From NCBI GenBank assembly GCA_047967505.1, contig CM106541.1: 64,000 nucleotides of DNA; one strand, 5' to 3'. Positions 21,958 to 33,483 of the stretch are shown here, piece by piece. The notes under the pieces are model-generated. The model ran no database searches. It worked only from the letters and a program-made list of their open reading frames with translations, and was not told where the DNA came from. Position 1 is the stretch's first letter. Each line of letters starts with the position of its first letter. This DNA is from Dipteris shenzhenensis (lineage: Eukaryota; Polypodiophyta; Polypodiopsida; Gleicheniales). Made by a program: the position numbers and the translations under genes.

Positions 21958-24110
21958 TTTCCGCATGAGCTTATGCTTATGCTCATGGGTGAGCATGAGC
22001 TTATGCTCATGTTTCCGCATATGCGGAAATAGAGAATGAGAGAAGCATAAGCTTCTCTCATTCTCTATTTCCGCATATGCTCACGCAAAAGAGAAAGAGA
22101 AAGAGCTTATGCGGAAAAAGAGAAAGAGCTTATGCGAAAACTCATTCTCTATTTCCGCATAAGCTCCTTCTCTTTTTCCGCATGAGCTTATGCTTATGCT
22201 CATGGGTGAGCATGAGCTTATGCTCATGTTTCCGCATATGCGGAAATAGAGAATGAGAGAAGCATAAGCTTCTCTCATTCTCTATTTTCGCATATGCTCA
22301 CGCAAAAGAGAAAGAGCAGGAGCTTATGCGGAAAGAGAGAAGGAGCTTATGCGGAAAGAGAGAAGGAGCTTATGCGGAAATAGAGAAGAAGCTCATGCTT
22401 ATGCTCATGCGGAAAAAGAGAAGGAGCTTATGCGGAAAGAGAGAAGGAGCTTATGCGGAAAAAGAGAATGAGAGAAGCTTAAGCTTCTCTCATTCTCTTT
22501 TTTCGCATAAGCTCATGCGGAAACTTACGCATAAGCTCATGCTCATGCATGAGCATAAGCATGAGCTTATGCTTATGCTTATGCTTAAGCATAAGCATAA
22601 GCATAAGCATAAGCTCATGCTTATGCTCATGCGGAAAGAGAGAAGGAGCTTATGCGGAAAGAGAGAAGGAGCTTATGCGGAAAAAGAGAATGAGAGAAGC
22701 ATAAGCTTCTCTCATTCTCTATTTCAGCATAAGCTCATGTGGAAACTTGCGCATAAGCTCATGCTCATGCATGAGCATAAGCATGAGCTTATGCTTATGC
22801 TTATGCTTATGCTTATGCATAAGCATAAGCATAAGCTCATGCTTATGGTCATGCGGAAATAGAGAAGGAGCTTATGCGGAAAGAGAGAAGGAGCTTATGC
22901 GGAAAAAGAGAATGAGAGAAGCATAAGCTTCTCTCATTCTCTATTTCCACATAAGCTCATGCGGAAACTTGCGCATAAGCTCATGCTCATGCATGAGCAT
23001 AAGCATGAGCTTATGCTTATGCTTATGCTTATGCATAAGCATAAGCATAAGCTCATGCTTATGGTCATGCGGAAATAGAGAATGAGCTTATGCTCATGCG
23101 GAAAAAGAGAAGGAGCTTATGCGGAAAAAGAGAATGAGAGAAGCATAAGCTTCTCTCATTCTCTATTTCCGCATAAGCTCATGCGGAAACTTGCACATAA
23201 GCTCATGCTCATGCATGAGCATAAGCTCATGCTCATGCATGAGCATAAGCTCATGCTTATGCTCATGCTTAAGCATAAGCATAAGCATAAGCTCATGCTT
23301 ATGCTCATGCGGAAAGAGAGAATGAGCTTATGCTCATGCGGAAAAAGAGAAGGAGCTTATGCGGAAAGAGAGAAGGAGCTTATGCGGAAAAAGAGAATGA
23401 GAGAAGCATAAGCTTCTCTCATTCTCTATTTCCGCATAAGCTCATGCGGAAACTTGCGCATAAGCTCATGCTCACGCATGAGCATAAGCATGAGCTTATG
23501 CTTATGCTTATGCTTATGCATAAGCATAAGCAAAAGCTCATGCTTATGGTCATGCGGAAATAGAGAAGGAGCTTATGCGGAAAGAGAGAAGGAGCTTATG
23601 CGGAAACTTACGCATAAGCTCATGCTCATGCGAAAATAGAGAAGGAGCTTATGCGGAAAAAGAGAATGAGAGAAGCTTAAGCTTCTCTCATTCTCTATTT
23701 CCGCATAAGCTCATGCGAAAACTTACGCATAAGCTCATGCTCATGCATGAGCATAAGCATGAGCTTATGCTTATGCTTATGCTTAACATAAGCATAAGCA
23801 TAAGCTCATGCTTATGCTCATGCGGAAAGAGAGAATGAGCTTATGCGGAAAGAGAGAAGGAGCTTATGCGGAAAAAGAGAATGAGAGAAGCATAAGCTTC
23901 TCTCATTCTCTATTTCCGCATAAGCTCATGCGAAAACTAAGCTCATGCTCATGCATGAGCATAAGCATGAGCTTATGCTTATGCTTATGCTTAAGCATAA
24001 GCATAAGCATAAGCTCATGCTTATGCTCATGCGGAAATAGAGAAGGAGCTTATGCGGAAAGAGAGAAGGAGCTTATGCGGAAAAAGAGAATGAGAGAAGC
24101 TTATGCGGAA
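21958..24110. repeat. Nested palindromic repeat block (GAGCTTATGCGGAAA / GCATAAGC)
   Basis: About 2.1 kb built from a few words: GAGAAGGAGCTTATGCGGAAA, the palindrome AGAAGCATAAGCTTCT with CTCATTCTC arms, TTCCGCATAAGCTCATGCGG, CATGCATG centres, and TTATGC/GCATAA runs. A higher-order unit of ~200-260 bp recurs roughly eight times (e.g. from 22436, 22650, 22880, 23100, 23340, 23650, 23850). Open frames through it are composition artefacts. It lies between the two divergent CACTA-B genes. Confidence 0.9.
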
Positions 24111-24245
24111 AAATCAAAATAGAGAATAAGGGGGAAAGGAAAGAGAGAAGGGAAAAGAGAGAGGGGGAAAGAGAGAAGGGGGAAAGAGAGAATAAGAGAA
24201 GAGGGAAAAAAGAGAAGGGGGAAAAATGAGAAAAAGAGAAGGGGG
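24111..24245. repeat. Purine tract (GAGAAGGGGGAAA)
   Basis: Irregular GGGGGAAAGAGAGAA units, almost pure purine. Its complement resembles the polypyrimidine tract at 2173-2560 in copy A, supporting a common origin. Confidence 0.7.
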
Positions 24246-24271
24246 AAGAGAGGGTCCTACGCCCATCACTG

Positions 24272-24362
24272 CAGCTAGCGCTTAAGGCGCTAGCTGCAGG
24301 CCAATGCAAATAACAAAAAGCTTAAGGCGCTAGCTGCAGGCCAATGCAAATAACAAAAAGCT
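24272..24362. repeat. Palindrome plus 44-bp tandem duplication
   Basis: GCAGCTAGCGC-TTAAG-GCGCTAGCTGC is a palindrome with a short centre (24272-24298). The stretch AGCTTAAGGCGCTAGCTGCAGG to ACAAAAAGC then occurs twice in tandem. Confidence 0.8.
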
Positions 24363-24397
24363 TAAATGGAAAGAAGAGGAAGCACTTACCTGTAAAA

Positions 24398-24486
24398 GTA
24401 TGTCCCGCTCGGTGTAGTGGACTGGGCCCACAAAAGAGAGAGTATGTCCCGCTCGGTGTAGTGGACTGGCCCTACAAAAGATAGAA
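24398..24486. repeat. 44-bp tandem duplication
   Basis: GTATGTCCCGCTCGGTGTAG recurs at 24399 and 24443 with near-identical following sequence. It coincides with a probable 5' leader exon and donor of the minus-strand ORF1, so the exon end is itself duplicated. Confidence 0.75.
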
Positions 24487-24489
24487 AAC

Positions 24490-25015
24490 AACCCATTTTT
24501 TCAAATAAGATGTTAGTGGAAAGAGGAGATCACAAAAGCAACTTCTTGAAAGGAGACAAGGAAAGAGAAGATTGAGGAGACAAGGAAAGGAGGAGATTGA
24601 GGAGAAGAGAAGGAAGAGAAGGAAGAGAAATACAGGAAGAAGAGGTGAGTTTCTTTCTTTCTTTCTTGAAATTTCGTTTTTTGTTTGAATCCTTTCTAAT
24701 CAAGCATGAAAACTAGTTTAAAACCTTAGCAATACAAGTAGAAACACTCACAAAACCAAAGCTAACAAACAAACAACCTACATTGTTGAAAGAAACTCAC
24801 CTTTTGAAGAACTTTCTTTCTGGAAACCAAAGAGGGAAAAAGGAGAGAGAGGGTGCACAAGAGGTAGGAGAAGGGTGAGGAGTGGGAAATAGAGTAGGAG
24901 GTTGCTTGGAATAGATGGGAGGTCAGTGAAAATAGGTGGGAGGAGATTTTGGGGAGCTTACTTGAGAGATTAGGAAAGCTTTGAGCAAAACGCTGCGGGT
25001 TTCGGCGTTTCGGGT
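24490..25015. promoter_or_regulatory. Intergenic promoter region between the divergent CACTA-B genes
   Basis: No ORF of note. It is purine-rich on plus at 24590-24650 and 24830-24960. On minus, a splice donor (CAAAAG-GTGAGTTTC, near 24800) suggests a further leader exon of ORF1. Promoter role is inferred from position only. Confidence 0.35.
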
Positions 25016-25025
25016 TTTAACCCAC

Positions 25026-25160
25026 AGCGTCGCTATATAGCGACGCTTATTCATCGCTATATAGCGACGTTTTTAATTTAAAGCGTCGCTATATAGCGAC
25101 GTTTTAAATTAAAAACATCGCTATATAGCGACGGAACAGAGCCTTGCTATATAGCGACAC
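25026..25160. promoter_or_regulatory. Internal array of the 16-bp palindrome in front of TNPD
   Basis: Five copies or near copies of GTCGCTATATAGCGAC, 240-370 bp upstream of the TNPD start, preceded by TTTCGGGTTTTAACCC. The same block opens CACTA-C at 33046. As the motif is otherwise subterminal, element-encoded protein bound here could regulate TNPD (inference by analogy with TnpA autoregulation in Spm). Confidence 0.75.
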
Positions 25161-25395
25161 TTACTGTTTATTTTTTGGTGTGGCCTCTTGTGAAGCTCAA
25201 ACATGCTATGCCTATAATTGTCAATATCTCCTCTTACTACATAGCCTTACTATATAGGATTTTTTGTTTCAATCCTTACTATATAGCGACGTCATTCTTT
25301 TTATATAGCCTCAAGAGAAGCTCAAATTAAACATGCTATGCTCATAATTGTGTACATCTCCTCTTCATGCTTATGTTTTGGTTTTATAAGTGTAG

Positions 25396-28300
25396 ATGGA
25401 AGGGACGAGTGGAAGCTCATCCGATGATGCGCCAATGCCCGGGAGCACGAAGTGGCTTACGGAGAGGTTATATTGTCATTGCACTCATTGCAAGCGAGAA
25501 GTACGATATCAACGTCGTATTATCATGCGCCACTTGCGGATGTATGGGGAGGAGCCGGAACCAATACCCCCCGTTGGTGTTGCACATGTTGATGGATCAT
25601 CGGTAAGTCAAAGCTATTTAAGTTCGCAATCTTATTGTATACCCGGAATTAGAAGATCTTCTATTTACACGAATGAGCTTATGACAGGATGACGAGGGTG
25701 ACGAGGGTACACATATACCTTCTCACTTTCAACAAGACTATAGTCTCCCGGATGACGACGAGGGTATGGTCGACATGATGGATTCCATTTTTAGGGGCAC
25801 TACATCCCACGTACACGTGATGTCAGAGTCTGAGGTGAAAATGCGAGAGTTGCAATCAACACAATTGTACGAGGGTGCCAGGATGTCTAAACTATGTGCT
25901 TGTCTCTCAATCTTGAATCTACAAGTACAGTATGGGTGGTCGGATACAAGTGTCTCGGCCTTAATGAGGTTAGCCCTTGCATTAATTTGATTGACTCATT
26001 ATTTGGATATCGTTTGTTTTGAGAATCATCATTTGGATAGTGTCTTTGTCATATTTTGCTCCAAAAGATGTTGCTTGCACCAAATACCATGCCCGCATCA
26101 AGAGATGAAGCGAAAAAGATGCTAACAATGGTGGGTATGGATTATGATACCATCCATGCTTGCCGTAATGATTGTATTCTCTTTCGTCGTGAGCATGGAG
26201 ATTTGGCTAGTTGTCCAAAGTGTGGGGAACAACGATATAGAGATGACTTGCAGGGTGAGAGGATACCGGTAAAGGTCTTAAGACACTTTCCCATCATTGC
26301 AAGAATACAACACATGTTTCGATGCAAATCCATAGCAGAGTTGATGACATGGCATGCATCTCATCGGTCCACTGATCACACATTGAGGATTCCCGCAGAT
26401 TGTGCAGCTTGGAAGCACATAGATAATTAGTGGCCGGACTTTGCGAGAGAGCCACGCAACTTACATCTTGGGCTAGCCATGGACGGCGTGAATCCTTTCA
26501 GGTTACGCTCGACATCTTGGTCGACATGGCCCATAGTCGTGGTGAATTACAATATCCCACCATGGCTAACAATAAAAAAGGGACACCTCATGCTTGCACT
26601 ACTTGTGCCAGGAAAGTACAAGGCAAAAAACATGGACGTGTACATGGCACCTTTGATAGAGGAGTTACAGATATTATGGAGAGGAGTGCAGGTCTTTGAT
26701 ATTTCCAGAGCTCCTAGGCATACCAATGATATTTTGGTCAGGGGTATCTTGATGTGGACCATGCATGACTACCCAGGATATGGAGAGTGCGCAGGTACGT
26801 GGTTATGTCTTTACATGTACAACAAGGGATTATGCTTTTTTTACTCTCTTTTGCACGCATGTCTTGTACTAACATATTCATGCACGCGTGCAGGACTTGT
26901 TACAAGTGGGTACCATGCTTGTCCTGTTTGTGGACCCGCTCTGAAATCGCTTGCACGCTACTCCAAACACATGAGGAAAAATGTTTATGAAGGTCATGCT
27001 CGATACCTTCCGCTCGACCATCTCGCACGTGGAGGTCAGCTTGATCCACCACCATCATATTTGAAAGCAAGTGATTGGATTCAAGCTTGGAGGGAGAATG
27101 GAGAGGAACCTCCTCCTGGTATGAAGAGGCTATCGATCTTTCACAAGCTTCCTTATTGGGGTCAGTTACAAATCAATCATCTCTTGGATCCCATGCATAT
27201 CTTTAAGAATGTGGGGGCTACCATTTGGGCACACTTGGTTGGTTCCAAGGACTCGAGAGGAGTGCGAGAAGACTTACGTGCTATGAATAGGATGTCTCGT
27301 TTGTGGCCCCAAGTGCATGCTTCAGGAAAAGTTATCCTCCCGAAAGCAACGTGGATCCTCTCTACGAGGGAGGAGGCAGCGATCAAGGCAGACATTGCCT
27401 CTTTTCAAACACCGACAGGGTACATGCGTTGCTTGAAAGGAGCATTTTCAAAGGACAATAAGCTTAGTGGCGTCAAGTCCCATGATTGGCACAAGGTCTT
27501 ACAGGTATTCTAAGTAGAATTAGTGTACCGATAATAGTGATGCATTAGCGTAATTATTATTATGTTATATTGTTGACATGATTTCATTGTTGCTTTGATA
27601 GTTCATCCTTCCAATTACAATAAAAGGGTGCTTACAAGAAGATGTTAGAAATGCTATATTCAAGATCTGTGGTATTGTGAGGTATGCTTACTATCAATTC
27701 GCATTATGTATTTTCTTCATGGACATGTGAAATAGGTGGATATCTCAAATATCTTACATATGCATGGACATGTGAAATAGGTGGATATCTCAAAAAGAGA
27801 TCTCTATATCGAGCATCGAGAAGGCTAGGGTGGAATCCATCGAAGCCGTATGCTTGCTTGAGAAGCACTTTCCCTCAAGCATTATGACAACTCAAGTCCA
27901 CTTGCTTGTGCACATAGTTGATGAGGTGGCTATAGCAGGTACCGTTCATAATCGATGGATGTTTTTTCTCGAGCGGTTTATGAAAACTTTAAAGGGGTTT
28001 GTAAGACAAAGAGCAAGACCAGAAGCAAGCATGGCAGAGGGATGGCTTGTGCAAGAGTCATTAGTATATATCACAGAGTTTCTTGCATCCACGGATCCTG
28101 ATATGCCGCAAGCTTGGCACAACAAGGATGATGATCGCATCATTGGCGAGGTCCCCCAAGGAAAAGGGATTGAAAGAAAGATGAGCGAAGAGCAAATGGA
28201 GAAATTCAATAAGTTTTGTATCCTCAATAGCCCTGAGATGCAGAAGTGGATTGAGAGATATGAAGTGGCCAAAGCAGAAAGAATAAATGCAAGGACGAGA

Positions 28301-29459
28301 TTCAGAGTAATGTACAGGCGATCACAACCATATCCACGAGATCTGGCTCTTCTCCCTACTCACATGTCACTTGATTGGCTACAACTAGCTATACGTAAAG
28401 CTGAACGTGATGGAGAGACAATAAACGAGCGCGAGCGAGAGTTATCATCTGGATGTATGGTGCATGTAAGTTTCTTATCTCTTGACGTAATTAAGTAATT
28501 ATTTGTGACAATATATGCTATAAAATAGGTGCATCTTCATTGTTTTAATGATGCTCTTTTACAGTACAAAAAGTACAGTGCATTATGGTCATATGGACGA
28601 CATTTTTGCGTGGAACGCATCGATTCAAAGAGAGTCACGTATGATTGTGGAGTCATGGCTAACTTCACACAAGATAGCCGAGCAAGTGCTTCGGATACCA
28701 ATCTTCTCTCCTCACAGTTGGATTATTGTGGAACCATACGCGACATCTATGAAATTGATTTCAGACGATTTACTATTTTCATTCTTGATGTAAAATGGTT
28801 TAGAACTACTTACAACGGTCCCCATGCGACTGTGAGAAAAGATAGTAGCGGTCTCTTTGCAATAGACTCCACCAAACATTGGACCGATGAAAGTGATACT
28901 TTTGTTCTTCCCGAGCACTGTGAGCAGGTGCATACTAATGATTTAATTAGTAGAAGCTTTCGTTTTTTAAGTCCATTGATATATATATAATTGACGACAT
29001 TTGGCACGTGATTTTTTATCTTCAATATAGGTGGTTTTTCATCCGGATCGTTCTGATCCAAGATGGTGGTACGTGATCCAAGTTGCACCACGAAGTAAGC
29101 AGATTTTTGAAGATCGAGATGTGGATATGGAGATGCCACTACCAATGCCGGATCCAATTGATGAATCTAGCGAAGAAGATGTAGATCATCATATGAGGCA
29201 AGAGGAAGATGCGCATAATGACATCGCACGGGAGGAGGATGGAGATCACGATATTGACGAGGAAGACAACAATCGTCAAGATCAATCACCACACTTAAGC
29301 TTAATTGAAGAAGATGATCAAATACTTTTAGGTGAACGTACGATGCTAGAGTAGGATGATGATATAGGAGATCAACTCGGTATAGAGTTGGAGATAGACT
29401 TGCTTGGCGCCTTAGACTTGGCTCAAGATGAAACAGTTGATGTAAATGCTCTTATTTAA
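25396..29459 (+). pseudogene. CACTA-B TNPD-like transposase, multi-exon, two nonsense codons
   Basis: Domains in order. N-terminal Transpos_assoc-like start MEGTSGSSSDD with C-x-C-x-x-C (LYCHCTHCKRE), exon ending at 25600. Then an acidic exon (25689-25964). Then the TNP2/Transposase_21 core (about 26065-26794 and 26894-27506; CPKCGEQRY, PLIEELQILWRGV, CPVCGP, LLDPMHIFKN). Then DUF4218 (about 27602-28466; HFPSSIMTTQVHLLVHIVDE, ERFMKTLKGFVRQRARPE). Then DUF4216 (about 28563-29089; FTIFILDVKWF, WWYVIQVAPR), and an acidic tail. Stops: TAG at 26428 (CAG in copy A) and TAG near 29353 (tyrosine in copy C). Exon limits follow GT..AG and cross-copy agreement. Presumed transposase; inactive as read. 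Confidence 0.85.
27715..27800. repeat. ~52-bp tandem duplication at an intron/exon border of TNPD-B
   Basis: ATGGACATGTGAAATAGGTG-GATATCTCAAA occurs twice (from 27719 and 27767), while copy C has it once. It duplicates the splice acceptor before the DUF4218 exon, so either acceptor could be used. Confidence 0.75.
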
Positions 29460-29639
29460 TTTGATTTTTCTCATCTCAAACTTGGACATGAATATATGAG
29501 CTTCAAAGGCTTGATGTACATGCTCTCATTTTTTAATTCTCTATGAGCTCAAACATGTATGAAAATTTAAAAAATTTTGTCATTGGAAGAAAATAATTTT
29601 TAAGGCTTAAAAAAAAAAAAACCCTCTCTGTAAAACGTC

Positions 29640-29897
29640 ACTATAATATAGTCTCAGTGTCGCTATATAGCGACCTTTAAAAGTTGCTATATAGCGACAT
29701 TTACTAACGTCGCTATATAGCGACCTTTTAAAGTCGCTATATAGCGACTTTTACTAACGTCGCTATATAGCGACGCTTAGCAAAAGTCGCTATATAGCGA
29801 CGATTTACGACACCCGATTTTTATACCGACGATTAACGCTAAGCGGGCGCTAATCGTCGGTACGTAAACGTCGCAATAGGATGCGTGTGTAGTAGTG
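29640..29897. repeat. CACTA-B right subterminal array and terminus
   Basis: Six copies or near copies of GTCGCTATATAGCGAC (29655-29800), then ACCGACGATTA and GCGGGCGCTAATCGTCGG, ending GTGTGTAGTAGTG at 29897. TAT follows at 29898-29900. Confidence 0.9.
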
Positions 29898-29900
29898 TAT

Positions 29901-31950
29901 CCACAAGAATTAATAAGCAGATGTGCCAAATCTCCCCCCAAGCTTGTGGATCATCCCACCCTTGGAAGAATGTCACCTATTTAATTACTTCCAATGCAGC
30001 AAGTAGTTGGATCACCATGCAGTGAGTAGAATTGGAATCAAAGCCCTCCTAGTGTATCACTAGTTCTTCACCTTGAATCATCCATGGTGTATCATCCCAC
30101 CCGTCGTCTCCTTGAGCAATGCATTGTATAATCAGTTGTTGAAGATTGACATGAAGATCAAGAAAGAGATCTTGCCAATTGGTAGCTGTAATGAGCGGAG
30201 GACCAAGCACCAAATCCTTGAACCCGTCGAGAAGTGACATAAATATCCACCCTTCTCGTGTGGCATCCGTACTTGAAAAAAAATCAAAATCTACAAAATC
30301 TAGTATGATATATGAATAGAGCACATGAAGTGAAGTACTTTTTCTTTTTACAACAAGAGGAAACTCCCCACAGTTAGAGAGTTATAATTCATGAGATTTC
30401 AACATATAAGCAATATCATTACATTTTCATCTTATTCTATTTGTTGGCCCATTGGTAAGTCTTCCATTTGTGAATGGGGAGGTCTTGGACTCAATTCCCA
30501 CTCCTTAATAAAAGGAGAGGAGAGGAGAAGAGAAGAGAAAGAGAAGGAGGAGAAGAAGAGGTGGACGTGAGATCTATTACAGAAGTTTTTTTTTGAGAAT
30601 GCACAGAGACCACGGGTTTGCGACCAGAAGACTACCTGGGCTCGGAGAAGATGCGCGACGAAGATGCATGGCGAGGGCGTAGTGCACATAGGAATCCAGA
30701 AGACGTGCGGGAACCCAAAAGACGCGCAATGTAGAAATAGATAAGTTTTGCAATCGTAGGGATGGAGAACCGGGAGCAAATGTCACAGATTGAAGGTGCA
30801 GAAACAGAAAACTGCGCATAGAAGATGCCACAAAACCACACACAATCAATGTCGATGAACGGATTGTATGCCACCACTAGCCGTGGAGACTTTGTATCCT
30901 AGTAGCCACACCAATTGTATTAACTAGAAAAGAAATCAAGGCATGAGGCTAGATGCTAGGCATGGCGACGCTTGAGGGCCATGGAGGAAAATGGAACGTG
31001 AGGGGAGAAGCGTTAACATAGGTGGGGAAAAGGGATTAAGAGGGGTGGGAATGAAGAGGGGGACTATGGCACAAGGGGGAAGGAAGAGGGGGAAGAGGAG
31101 CACGTACATGATGGGAGGTGGAATGTAGAGATGGAGACATCAAGGGAAGAGAGTTATGCTTTATTTGAATGAAAGGATGGGGGGGGGAAATCAAAGTACT
31201 AGCTAGGTGGCTTTACAAGAATGAGCATGTTCCATCAAGGAATAGCCCCCTCCTTTTATAGCCAAGAGAGGGAGTCTCTCCCAATATATGCATCCTCCCA
31301 CATCCATGGTGTGTGTGGAAGAGTCTCCCATGTGGCCCAGGTGGGTACGCACTCTCAATTGTGTGTGGAAGAGTCTCCCACGTGGGCTAGGTGGGTACTC
31401 GGTGGGTACGCACTCCACATAAATAAAACCCCATATCCCAAGTCTAAGATACTCCCTTGGTCTCTTCCCAATTTTATAATACATTCAAACATCTAGGGGG
31501 ACAATTGGCACAAGGCTCGCACAAGGAGTCTTGCCACCTCATCCTACTTTCCCCATTATTTAACTTGCATTCTTGGACTATCTACCCCCCCCCAACATGG
31601 GCCTATCCTACATGGAGGGAATAATCCAATATAATATCCATCTCCTCCTATTTTATATTACTTCTCCCATGGTCCTTGGTCCATGTCTCACTAAATGCAG
31701 GCATGGGACCGCCTAGGTGGAGGGGTGCCACATAGAGAAACCATGCCACCTTAATGTTTTATAATATTACTACCATGGATTATGTACAACACACCTTATG
31801 GGTCCTAGGGTGGCACATGGTCATGCCCTGCCACCTCAACCTTGGGCCCTATGCATATCATATTTTATTATACTATTGCTCCACATACAAGTACACACAC
31901 GTATTTATGCCTTTTACCTTGGTCAAATTTATCCATAACAGTGTTCTTGA
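29901..31950. other. Non-coding stretch between CACTA-B and the next gene
   Basis: No recognisable protein. Short minus-strand frames at 30049-30324 and 30432-30877 lack domains. A purine run lies at 30515-30560. A ~52-bp tandem duplication, with GTGTGTGGAAGAGTCTCCCA at 31311 and 31361, sits at 31308-31412. Confidence 0.4.
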
Positions 31951-33017
31951 AATAAGCACCTTGAGCTCTATAATGAGACTTTTCCATCCCTTGGGCACTC
32001 CAAGCATTCAAGGAGCCATATTGGCAAAAAAACCATGGACCATGAGCATAAAGAATGTGCTGCGTACATAGAAAAAATACATGAGGTAAACGAGAATAAG
32101 TTGATTGCAATTATAATTTTGAAAATAGCAAAGACCAAACACACCATGTAGTGAGTAATGTGTGATTCACCCCATCCATCTACCATGGCTTCAATGAACT
32201 CTTTCATGATGACTTTATATAGTTGCACATCATCATTGTCTATGGAAGGCTTCCTCAAGATCTTTACCAGATTATCCGATTCTTTCCAAACACGTATTCT
32301 CAAGGTTCTGACATGAGGATTAGCTTCCAAATTAGTGGTGCAATCACATAACTTTTTCCAATAATTCCAATGGAAATTTAATCGATGTTTTCCATGATTG
32401 GACAAAAACCTTCGTGCCTTAGAGCCTCCCATGGATACTTTATTTGGAAGATTTCTTGATTTTCTTGACAATTGTGCATCTTTGATTAGCTTTACATTCC
32501 CCCCATGTAGACCCATGCTCGAGAGTAAAGCTTCGACCCTTGCTATACATGATGCCGCTCTCTCCTCCGGTTTCATGTTCCATGCATATACAATGTGCAA
32601 GTAAAGCAATTTATCAATGAGCTGCATCTCCGCATGTAACACATAGAAATGCAGTCTTTGTAATGGAATGTTTAATATTGGATCCCAATTTTTATCGTTC
32701 TGATCTCTGTTGGGTGCAGCATCCTAATTGTAGCTCATTACTCCATTGCTCCAATACATCCGTTTGTTAGCCTCATCATCTATGCTGTCATTCATTACAT
32801 CTTTAGCATTCCCAAAGTCTTTTCCTCTTTTTATTTGCTCTTTCCATCTATGTATTCCTATGTTACCACCTCGAGGTTGGTGTGAGTGCATACAGTAAAG
32901 ACACGAATATGTCACATTTGCACTCAATTCTCTTCCAAACATACGCTTCAATGTCTTAAGATCTCCTACCATGTGCCATTCAACTTTAAATGATCTGAAC
33001 CCTTCAACTTGAAGCAA
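31868..33017 (-). pseudogene. Unidentified transposon-like protein family, copy 1
   Basis: Reading minus from 33017: a segment with TYSCLYCMHSHQPRGG (a C-x-x-C pair), then after a stop near 32724 a long frame (32642-31968) with LHFYVLHAEMQLIDKLLYL, a basic middle, and GWGESHITHYMV at a splice donor. In another frame after an intron (about 32065-31868): YAHGPWF and GMEKSHYRAQGAYFKNT. The same ITHYM and GMEKSHYRA-x-x-x-YFKNT motifs occur at 46759-47073. The C-x-x-C pair and conserved acidic/His residues suggest a DDE-type transposase end, but I cannot name the family. Its 5' side is cut by CACTA-C at 33046. Confidence 0.5.
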
Positions 33018-33059
33018 CTCTCCTTTTGTTTGTGCATCTATGACACAAGGTTTCGGGTT

Positions 33060-33385
33060 TTAACCCATAGCGTTGCTATATAGCGACACTGGTAAGTCGC
33101 TATATAGCAATGCTTTTATTTAAAAGCATCGCTATATAGCGATGCTTTTATTTAAAAGCATCGCTATATAGCGATGCTTTTATTTAAAAGCATCGCTATA
33201 TAGCGATGCTTTTAATTAAAAGTGTCGCTATATAGCGACAGAACAGAGCAAATTGTCGCTATATAGCGATGCTTTTAATGAAAAGCATCGCTATATAGCA
33301 ACAAAACAGAGCAAATCGTTGCTACATAGCGACTGAACAAAGCAAAACGTTGCTATATAACGTTGCTATATAGCGACGCTTTAGG
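33060..33385. repeat. Expanded 16-bp palindrome array upstream of TNPD-C
   Basis: At least nine copies of (A/G)TCGCTATATAGCGA(T/C). Four lie in a strict tandem arrangement of ~33-bp units, ATCGCTATATAGCGATGC plus TTTTATTTAAAAGC (33127-33222). Other copies carry CG to TG changes, as expected from decay of methylated cytosines. Confidence 0.88.
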
Positions 33386-33483
33386 ACACTTTTTGTTTAA
33401 AGTTCAAAAATAAGCTCATAGATGCTATTTTATTACTGTTAATATATTTCCTTGCATCTTATGTTGCTATTTTATAAGTGCAG

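Larger units (their letters stand above)
19616..29897 (+). mobile_element. Full-length CACTA (En/Spm) transposon B, 10,282 bp
   Basis: Left terminus CACTACAAGGCATAGG at 19616; right terminus, read on minus, CACTACTACACACGC ending at 29897; TAT duplicated on both sides. It has subterminal arrays at both ends, ORF1 on minus (21753-20143), TNPD on plus (25396-29459), and about 2 kb of nested palindromes between their promoters. TNPD has two nonsense codons and ORF1 one frameshift, so it is structurally complete but probably not autonomous. Confidence 0.92.

Noticed and set aside
21958-24110. CRISPR-like array
   Set aside because: Repeats are inverted and mixed, with no constant unit plus unique spacers, in a plant nuclear context.
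22326-24122. Open frames of repeated MLMLMRKERRSLCGKREG-type text
   Set aside because: A pure consequence of GCTTATGC/GAGAAGG repeats; open in many frames and both strands.
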